This document shows positions 5,885 to 10,362 of a stretch of 10,362 bases of DNA, one piece after another. The stretch spans positions 1-10,362 of the forward strand of contig CALYNW010000013.1 in NCBI GenBank assembly GCA_945224895.1, in the 5' to 3' direction. Position 1 is the first letter of the stretch. Each line of letters starts with the position of its first letter. The translations under genes were made by a program, and so were the position numbers. The DNA comes from an uncultured Clostridia bacterium. Lineage in GTDB: Bacteria; Bacillota; Clostridia; Oscillospirales; Acutalibacteraceae. The notes under the pieces are model-generated. The model had not been told where the DNA came from. It searched no databases and saw only the letters and a list, made by a program, of their open reading frames with translations.

Positions 5885-8359
5885 TTATGAATTCGATGCT
5901 TTGCTTAAAATAGCATAATCCTTTGCATTGATAATACCGTCATTATTCAAGTCGAACAAATATCCGTTTGTTACTGTAGAATCGTTTGGTGCTTTATTGA
6001 CGTAATTCACGCTCCAAAGAAGCTTAACGGTAGCTACATTTCTTGTTACTTCATTATCACAGGTTTTGCACTTATAACAAAGCTGATTTGAATCGTTAAT
6101 ACCTGTGAAGCAATAATCATGCCCCGGGGCTGGAGTTGTATTTGTTCGTGTAGCTCCGCAGATTGTACAGGTATCACGTGCTGTTGCTGCAACAGTACAG
6201 CTACCTGTTGTAATAACCGTACGGGTATAGTAGCCGTCTATCCATTCCACGTGAACGGTTTCAGATGACTGAGTAGACTGACAACGGGAACAGGTTGGAG
6301 TTGAAATTGAGTGTCCGGGTTTATCTGCAATATCTACAAGTACGTCAACATAATCGTGACCGAGGGCAGGTATCACATACTGATAATTGTCACCTGTAAC
6401 ACCGCATCTTTCGCAGGTTGCAGTCCCCAATCCATCTTCTTCGCAGGTAGGCTGGGTTATAACTATTTCACTATCGGCAGCAGGGGTATGTCCTAACGCA
6501 GGAATGGTTTGGGTTTTAGCAGAGCTGCAGCCCTCATTTGAGCATTTGTAATTATAAGTACCAGACAGGGTACAGGTTGGCTCTGTACTGTTTTCCGAAA
6601 CAAGAACATAGTTATGACCTATAGCCGGTATTGTTTCAGACTTTGTAAGGTTACAGTTATGGCATGCATACATAATCCTGCCTGTTGCCGTACAGTTTGG
6701 CTCAGTTCTGTCTGTTTCATACCAATCATGCTCACCGCTTGCAGGAATGGTTACGAGCTGTGATGCTCCGCAGATATTACAAACATCTCTTTTTGCACCG
6801 TCAACAGTACAGGTAGCATTTGTAATAACGGTTGAAGTATAATATCCGTCTACCCAGCTATCATGGGTTGAGGTTACTGTCTTAGCCTGACAAACAGTAC
6901 ACTGATATGTTTCATATGTATGACCGTTATCTGTATTAACCTCTGTGCCAACAAGCTCATTTGTATGTCCTGTTGCAGGGATTTTCTGAATATCCGTAGC
7001 TCCGCAGACGGTACAAACGCCTTCCTTTTCTCCCTGCTCGGTACAGGTAGGCTCCTTTGTAACCGTGTATTCATCAACAGTATGAGTTCCCCTTGGTATT
7101 ACAACATTTTCACTTGCTCCGCAGCCCTCAATATTGCAGGTATGCCTTTCAATTCCTGTTGTTGTACATGAGCCCTGCTTAATAACTGTAGTTTTATAAA
7201 AGCCGTCAATATATGAAATATGCTTAATTACATTATTTTCTGTACCGCAGGCAGTACAGGTATAATACTGATAGATATGACCGTCTGATTCGGAGGCATC
7301 CTCCTCTTCTATAAGCTCATATATATGACCTGTTGCGGCAAGCTCTGTTTCTTTAAGGGTAACTCCGCAGTCATCGCAAACAAGAACCGACATACCTTTT
7401 TCAGTACAGGTAGGTGCAACAGTAACGGTTTCTGTTGTATTATTGTGCAGGCATTCGTCAATAGACTCAAAATTATAGCCTTTTTCCTCAGCATAGGTCT
7501 GAGTGGTTGAGGGAGAATGACCTCTCATAGTAAGAGACTGTGATGAGCCGTTAAAGGGATCCTCACCAATAATACCGTTGAATGAGCAGTTTGCATTATA
7601 AACAGTTGCAGTAGTCATAAACGAGCAGTTTGCAAAGGCTCTTGTATTGATATCTGTTACCGTTTCGGGAATTTCAACAGTAACAAACTTTGTATTGAAG
7701 AAGGAATAATTATCAATGGTTGTGATTGTTGATGAGAAATTAACCTTGTTTACACCTGAGCCGTAAAACGCCTCAACACCTGTAGACACAAGTCCTGTAC
7801 CATAGGTTACGGTTGCAAGAGATGTACATTCTCTGAAGGCGGCAGTACCGAGAGAGGTAAGGCTGTCGGGAAATGTTATGCTTTTAAGGGCAGAACATCC
7901 TTTAAAAGCCATTGCCTCAATAGTTGTAAGGCTTGACGGCAAGGTGATATTTTCAAGTGCAGTACATTCTCTAAAAGCACCGTAATCCGCAACACCTCCA
8001 CTTATTGTTTTAAGTGTACTTGGAAGAGATACTGATGTAAGAGCAGTAAATAGATAAAAGCTTGCCGTACCGATAGTAGTAATACCCTCTCCGACTACAA
8101 CAGTAGTTATTTCGTCCCTGTACTCCTTCCAGGGAGCAGGATTGGTAGTTGTAACGCCATAGTTATGCGTTGCACCGGTACCTGTAATAGTAAGAGTCTT
8201 AGTGGTAGTGTCATATGTCCACGTAGCCTTTGAAGTGGGCTTAAGAGTACCCTTTCCGCAGTCACCGCTTGTTGCGGCACTGACAACTGATAAATTTATA
8301 CAGAATACTGTTGTTATTATTAAAACAACCGAAAGTACCGCGGCAATTATTTTTTTCAT
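5885..8359 (-). CDS. Secreted BspA-type leucine-rich-repeat protein with cysteine-pair modules and a dockerin-like motif
   Basis: An 824-residue exported protein of unknown binding partner. Residues 1-29 form a signal peptide (MKKIIAAVLS, hydrophobic core, likely cut after VSA or SAA). Residues 31-80 have the CGKG...W-YD...LTITGTGA...APW pattern that opens many clostridial BspA-like proteins. Leucine-rich repeats of the LRR_5 type span about 84-262, followed by a typical capping segment (LTMRGHSPSTTQTYAEEKGYNF). Residues 303-747 are eleven cysteine-pair modules (separate entry). The C-terminus holds a further cysteine cluster (750-767) and a single dockerin-like calcium loop, DLNNDGIINAKD (803-814). 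No LPxTG motif, anchor helix or wall-binding repeat is visible, so cell attachment, if any, may go through a cohesin. It has its own promoter, an AAGGGG ribosome binding site (8368-8373) and its own terminator. Related domains occur in adhesins and cohesin-borne proteins of gut Clostridia; a specific function is not claimed. Confidence 0.9.
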   Translation of the reverse strand: MKKIIAAVLSVVLIITTVFCINLSVVSAATSGDCGKGTLKPTSKATWTYDTTTKTLTITGTGATHNYGVTTTNPAPWKEYRDEITTVVVGEGITTIGTASFYLFTALTSVSLPSTLKTISGGVADYGAFRECTALENITLPSSLTTIEAMAFKGCSALKSITFPDSLTSLGTAAFRECTSLATVTYGTGLVSTGVEAFYGSGVNKVNFSSTITTIDNYSFFNTKFVTVEIPETVTDINTRAFANCSFMTTATVYNANCSFNGIIGEDPFNGSSQSLTMRGHSPSTTQTYAEEKGYNFESIDECLHNNTTETVTVAPTCTEKGMSVLVCDDCGVTLKETELAATGHIYELIEEEDASESDGHIYQYYTCTACGTENNVIKHISYIDGFYKTTVIKQGSCTTTGIERHTCNIEGCGASENVVIPRGTHTVDEYTVTKEPTCTEQGEKEGVCTVCGATDIQKIPATGHTNELVGTEVNTDNGHTYETYQCTVCQAKTVTSTHDSWVDGYYTSTVITNATCTVDGAKRDVCNICGASQLVTIPASGEHDWYETDRTEPNCTATGRIMYACHNCNLTKSETIPAIGHNYVLVSENSTEPTCTLSGTYNYKCSNEGCSSAKTQTIPALGHTPAADSEIVITQPTCEEDGLGTATCERCGVTGDNYQYVIPALGHDYVDVLVDIADKPGHSISTPTCSRCQSTQSSETVHVEWIDGYYTRTVITTGSCTVAATARDTCTICGATRTNTTPAPGHDYCFTGINDSNQLCYKCKTCDNEVTRNVATVKLLWSVNYVNKAPNDSTVTNGYLFDLNNDGIINAKDYAILSKASNS
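6119..7453 (-). repeat. Eleven cysteine-pair modules in an A-C-B super-repeat (residues 303-747 of the surface protein)
   Basis: Three module types can be told apart. A (38-44 residues): PTCTxxG, ten or so residues, CxxCG, ending IPAxGH. C (37-38 residues): YELV-like start, GHxY, then CxxC and a closing H-x-x-W/Y. B (41-43 residues): [IV]DG[FY]Y-xxTVI, one Cys, then CxICGA, ending P-x-x-GH or GTH. Order by residue: A1 303-345, C1 346-383, B1 384-426, A2 427-465, C2 466-502, B2 503-544, A3 545-582, A4 583-624, A5 625-668, C3 669-706, B3 707-747. The A-C-B triplet of about 120 residues thus occurs three times, with two extra A units before the last. Each module carries two to four cysteines, suggesting disulfide or metal stabilisation outside the cell. 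Confidence 0.88.
7574..8110 (-). repeat. LRR_5 (BspA-type) leucine-rich repeats, residues about 84-262 of the surface protein
   Basis: About seven or eight units of roughly 20-25 residues follow the pattern I-x-x-I-x-x-x-A-F-x-x-C-x-x-L-x-x-[IV]-x-[LF]-P. Clear examples are TTIEAMAFKGCSALKSITFP and TSLGTAAFRECTSLATVTYG. Later units (after about residue 200) are degenerate, with the Cys-x-x-Leu step partly lost. Such repeats form extended solenoids used in binding. Confidence 0.85.
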
Positions 8360-8408
8360 TTTAACAACCCCTTATATAGTAAGTGATAAAAACACTATCT
8401 CGTATAGA

Positions 8409-8437
8409 AATATATCATATTATGTAAAAAATTTCAA
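8409..8437 (-). promoter_or_regulatory. Promoter of the surface protein gene
   Basis: On the minus strand TTGAAA (8432-8437) is followed after exactly 17 nt by TATATT (8409-8414). The expected start site near 8402 leaves a leader of about 40 nt before the ATG, with the AAGGGG ribosome binding site 8 nt ahead of it. The promoter lies just downstream of the terminator of the preceding gene, consistent with a single-gene transcript. Confidence 0.7.
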
Positions 8438-8454
8438 TGTATTTATAAAATATT

Positions 8455-8482
8455 AAAAATCCCAAAATTAATTGGGATTTTT
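8455..8482 (-). terminator. Rho-independent terminator of the GT8-VTT unit, containing the stop codon
   Basis: An 11-bp perfect stem, AAAAATCCCAA with TTGGGATTTTT, encloses a 6-nt loop. On the minus strand it is followed by AATATTTTAT. The TAA stop of the membrane protein gene (8470-8468) lies in the loop, and the upstream stem arm encodes its last residues KNPN. On the plus strand it would also end in seven T, so it could work in both directions, but no plus-strand gene is near. Confidence 0.85.
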
Positions 8483-9181
8483 TTGTTTATCGTTATATTT
8501 TTTATAAGCAAAGGTACAAATTGCAGTAACAAGCCCTGTAAGCAAAAAGACAATCAGTGCCGTAATATAATTCTTTTCGCTTATCTGTGCACCGCAAATT
8601 GTAGATGTTATTATAGACGGTATTCTTGCAAGAGTTGTAATTACAAAAAATTCAACGAGATTTATTTTAAGAGTACCTGCAATATAAGTAAAAATATCCT
8701 TGGGAGTACCGGGGATAAGATAAAACACAATCAAAAACAGTCTTTGATTATTCTTATCACTGATAATTTTAAGCTGATTAATTTGCTCCTCGTTAATGAA
8801 AGCATTTACAAATTTTGCACCGAAAAACCGTGAAAGCATAACGATTACCAACGAGCCTAAAAAGCTTCCAAGGGAGCAAAGTGCAAGACCGCCAAAGGTT
8901 CCGAAGGCATAGCCCGAGGCTATCTCTAAAGGCTCTGCAGGAATAATTTTGATAACCGTCTGAAACGCTCTGATGAACACGAAAACCGCCGCACTCAGAC
9001 CGTTATAGGAGTCAAGCCATTGCTTAAAGCTGTCTGTATCGGATACAAAAGCCGTTAGGCTTTTCCCCACAGTCAGATACAGAACAAGAAACAATGTCAA
9101 AATTATTCCTGCCCCCACAGCATAGATTATGAAGGTTTCTCTGGGAGGAACCTTAAAATATTTTTCAAGCACCCTTTTCAT
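8468..9181 (-). CDS. TVP38/TMEM64 family (VTT/DedA-like domain) membrane protein
   Basis: A 237-residue integral membrane protein. After a first helix (about 16-38) comes the VTT core: EIASGYAFGTFGGLALCSLGSFLGS (86-110) with its glycine-rich pattern and a following Arg (118), then LIPGTPKDIFTYIAGTL (155-171), the most conserved block of this family, then LARIPSII (184-191) and a last helix. VTT proteins share a fold with DedA transporters and eukaryotic lipid scramblases (TMEM41B, VMP1), and several DedA members flip undecaprenyl phosphate, but the substrate of the TVP38 branch is not settled, so I give no gene name. The start overlaps the upstream glycosyltransferase by 17 nt, and no good ribosome binding site is visible at normal spacing, so it is probably translated by coupling. 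A GTG three codons later is less likely. Confidence 0.88.
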   Translation of the reverse strand: MKRVLEKYFKVPPRETFIIYAVGAGIILTLFLVLYLTVGKSLTAFVSDTDSFKQWLDSYNGLSAAVFVFIRAFQTVIKIIPAEPLEIASGYAFGTFGGLALCSLGSFLGSLVIVMLSRFFGAKFVNAFINEEQINQLKIISDKNNQRLFLIVFYLIPGTPKDIFTYIAGTLKINLVEFFVITTLARIPSIITSTICGAQISEKNYITALIVFLLTGLVTAICTFAYKKYNDKQKNPN

Positions 9182-9995
9182 AGCTTATAACATTTTCCTT
9201 GCCCTCGGCGTATTCGTCATAAAACTGCTTTAAATATCCCGAGTATTCGCTGTTCCAAGGCTTATTCCTTCCGTTGTAATGAATAATCAGCGTATTCCTT
9301 ACAACAAATTCAAGGCACTCATCAAGAGAGCATCTTTTAAGCAGGTGCTTAAAGGTTCTTTCATCAAGATTGATTTTATACTCCGACAGGGTTTTAATTT
9401 TTCCGTCGTAGAGAATATTTATCAAATCCTGATCAGCCAAAAACAAAATTGAGGAACGGTATTTGATAACCTTAAACACTTTCTTTTCGTCAAAGGTTTT
9501 TCTCATTTCCTTGATATTCAGAAGCATAATACCTGCGTTTATGTATTTTTCGGAATATCTGATACCGAGACGTCCTCTGTTCCAGCTGTCAATGACGCCG
9601 TCAAAATGCTTGGCGCCTATAATCAAACTATCCCCAAAGTCTGCCGAGTAAAAGTGATTTAAGGAGTTTAAGATAATTGTATCGGGGTCAATGTAAAGAA
9701 TTCTCTCAACAGACCTTGGGAGATAGATTGGAGCAAAAATACGATAATAGGTTTCCTTTGAAATACGCTTTTTCGTAGGAGCATTAATGAACAGGTCATC
9801 GTCAAGTCTAATCTGATGAACTGATGAAAAGCTTCCTGCAAGAGCGTTTTTTATCATTTTAAAATCAAGCTCGGTTAAAGAGCTGTGTGCAACATAAAGG
9901 TCAATCACCGTGCCGTAATTTGTGGCTACAAGAGATTTGAGCATTGTACAAAGGGGTTTAACGTAGCCTGAATTTAAGGTAACTAATATGTTCAT
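9165..9995 (-). CDS. Glycosyltransferase family 8 protein
   Basis: GT8 enzymes are retaining, metal-dependent transferases using nucleotide-sugars such as UDP-glucose or UDP-galactose. The 276-residue protein opens with a Rossmann-like half (NILVTLNSGYVKPLCTMLKSL). It shows RILYIDPDTIIL with the DxD motif as DPD (103-105), YINAGIMLLNI (151-161), ADQDLINIL (187-195) and the C-terminal metal and nucleotide site HYNGRNKPW (239-247). There is no signal peptide or membrane helix, so it acts in the cytosol or at the inner face of the membrane. It resembles the LgtC/GspA-like bacterial group. GAGGTGAGG ahead of the ATG is a strong ribosome binding site. It is first in a two-gene unit with the VTT membrane protein, which points to glycosylation of a lipid-linked or envelope acceptor; the acceptor is unknown. 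Confidence 0.93.
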   Translation of the reverse strand: MNILVTLNSGYVKPLCTMLKSLVATNYGTVIDLYVAHSSLTELDFKMIKNALAGSFSSVHQIRLDDDLFINAPTKKRISKETYYRIFAPIYLPRSVERILYIDPDTIILNSLNHFYSADFGDSLIIGAKHFDGVIDSWNRGRLGIRYSEKYINAGIMLLNIKEMRKTFDEKKVFKVIKYRSSILFLADQDLINILYDGKIKTLSEYKINLDERTFKHLLKRCSLDECLEFVVRNTLIIHYNGRNKPWNSEYSGYLKQFYDEYAEGKENVISYEKGA

Positions 9996-10029
9996 ATCCT
10001 CACCTCTAACATCATTTTAATGTACCCAC

Positions 10030-10058
10030 ATTACATCAACGTGACATCTTAATGACAA
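10030..10058 (-). promoter_or_regulatory. Promoter of the GT8-VTT unit
   Basis: On the minus strand TTGTCA (10053-10058; 5 of 6 consensus bases) and TGTAAT (10030-10035; 5 of 6) are separated by exactly 17 nt. The predicted start near 10023 leaves a leader of under 30 nt to the glycosyltransferase ATG. The -35 box is embedded in an inverted repeat, described in the next entry. Confidence 0.7.
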
Positions 10059-10069
10059 TTTTGTCACGT
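10039..10069. promoter_or_regulatory. Nested inverted repeat over the -35 box (candidate operator)
   Basis: Perfect 8-bp arms ACGTGACA (10039-10046) and TGTCACGT (10062-10069) are separated by 15 nt. Inside lies a second palindrome, TGACAA-TT-TTGTCA (10053-10066), that shares the right arm. So three TGACA half-sites sit between the -10 and just upstream of the -35. This is a common geometry for a repressor dimer site; no regulator gene is in the window, and I do not assign a protein family. Confidence 0.5.
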
Positions 10070-10145
10070 ACCTTTCCTTTGCCTTAATAATATCAAAAGA
10101 TTTCAAAATAACAGCAAAGAAAAAGTAAAGATATGGTAAAAAAAC

Positions 10146-10283
10146 AAATTAGTATTTGGCAAATTGTGTCTTTTTCCGTTAGACTGCGTTACTGTCAAAA
10201 TTCCGCTCGGTCACATACAGCGAGTATGCTCCCGTCGACGAAATTTTGCCAAAGCCTTGCCTAACGAAAAAATCCACTAATTT
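10146..10283. repeat. 138-bp imperfect palindromic element, probable dispersed repeat
   Basis: The ends are perfect 8-bp inverted arms, AAATTAGT (10146-10153) and ACTAATTT (10276-10283). Inside, TTTTTCCGTTAG (10171-10182) pairs with CTAACGAAAAAA (10261-10272) with one mismatch, and CAAAATT (10196-10202) with AATTTTG (10242-10248). At the centre CATAC-AGCGA-GTATG (10214-10228) forms a small hairpin. There is no open reading frame and no clear target duplication. Its centre is more GC-rich than the surrounding AT-rich spacer. It looks like a non-autonomous palindromic element (MITE-like), though a genome-wide copy count is needed to say so. Confidence 0.6.
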
Positions 10284-10313
10284 TTAATAGAGTGATTGTA
10301 GCAGCTATCGTAG

Positions 10314-10332
10314 GGGCTTGCAGTGCAAGCCC
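10314..10332. repeat. GC-rich hairpin GGGCTTGC-AGT-GCAAGCCC
   Basis: A perfect 8-bp stem with a 3-nt loop, flanked by GTAG on the left and GC on the right. It is not followed by a T-run on either strand, so it is not a terminator. Short GTAGGGGC...GCCCGC hairpins recur between genes in many gut Clostridia as I recall, which makes a dispersed repeat the likely reading. It lies 31 nt beyond the larger palindrome, close to the window end. Confidence 0.5.
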
Positions 10333-10362
10333 GCTATAAGCAGTTGCTTCATTCAACAACAT

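Noticed and set aside
6119..7453. Cysteine-pair repeats as cytochrome c haem sites or rubredoxin/zinc-finger regulators
   Set aside because: The pairs are CxxCG-like rather than CxxCH, and the protein is secreted with leucine-rich repeats and a dockerin-like tail, so multihaem or DNA-binding roles do not fit.
8360..8467. Possible riboswitch or leader RNA ahead of the surface protein gene
   Set aside because: The predicted leader is only about 40 nt with no stable or recognisable structure; a simple promoter explains it.
10146..10283. CRISPR array, tRNA, or integrase attachment site in the right-end spacer
   Set aside because: There are no regularly spaced direct repeats, no cloverleaf with a TPsiC arm, and no integrase gene; the structure is inverted, not direct.

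Overview
The window reads as one end of an assembled contig from a low-to-moderate GC, Gram-positive anaerobe of the Clostridia, most likely a gut Ruminococcaceae/Oscillospirales-type bacterium. This is inferred from the clostridial order pyrH-frr-uppS-cdsA-dxr-rseP-ispG, strong AGGAGG-like ribosome binding sites, and a BspA-type leucine-rich-repeat surface protein ending in a dockerin-like calcium motif. I could not run a phylogenetic placement. Every gene I can support lies on the minus strand, so transcription runs from high to low coordinates.

Right end (about 9996-10362): no gene. It holds a 138-bp imperfect palindrome that looks like a dispersed repeat, a GC-rich hairpin, and a well-formed minus-strand promoter whose -35 box sits inside a nested inverted repeat (candidate operator). 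That promoter drives a two-gene unit: a GT8 family glycosyltransferase and an overlapping TVP38/TMEM64 (VTT domain) membrane protein. The unit ends in a terminator that contains the second gene's stop codon.

Middle (5836-8437): a monocistronic gene with its own promoter and terminator. It encodes an 824-residue secreted protein with a signal peptide, BspA-like leucine-rich repeats, eleven short cysteine-pair modules arranged as three A-C-B super-repeats with two extra A units, and a single dockerin-like half motif.

Left part (47-5795): a core housekeeping operon. UMP kinase (pyrH) and ribosome recycling factor (frr) are followed by undecaprenyl diphosphate synthase (uppS), CDP-diacylglycerol synthase (cdsA), DXP reductoisomerase (dxr), the site-2 protease (rseP) and the N-terminal part of ispG. 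Dxr and IspG make isoprenoid precursors by the MEP pathway, UppS turns them into the lipid carrier for wall synthesis, CdsA activates phospholipid precursors, and RseP cuts membrane-bound regulators, so the operon links envelope supply to nucleotide and translation functions.

The first 46 bases are not biological. They are an Illumina Nextera adapter including an i5 index, and they truncate ispG. I see no CRISPR array, tRNA, rRNA, transposase or phage gene.
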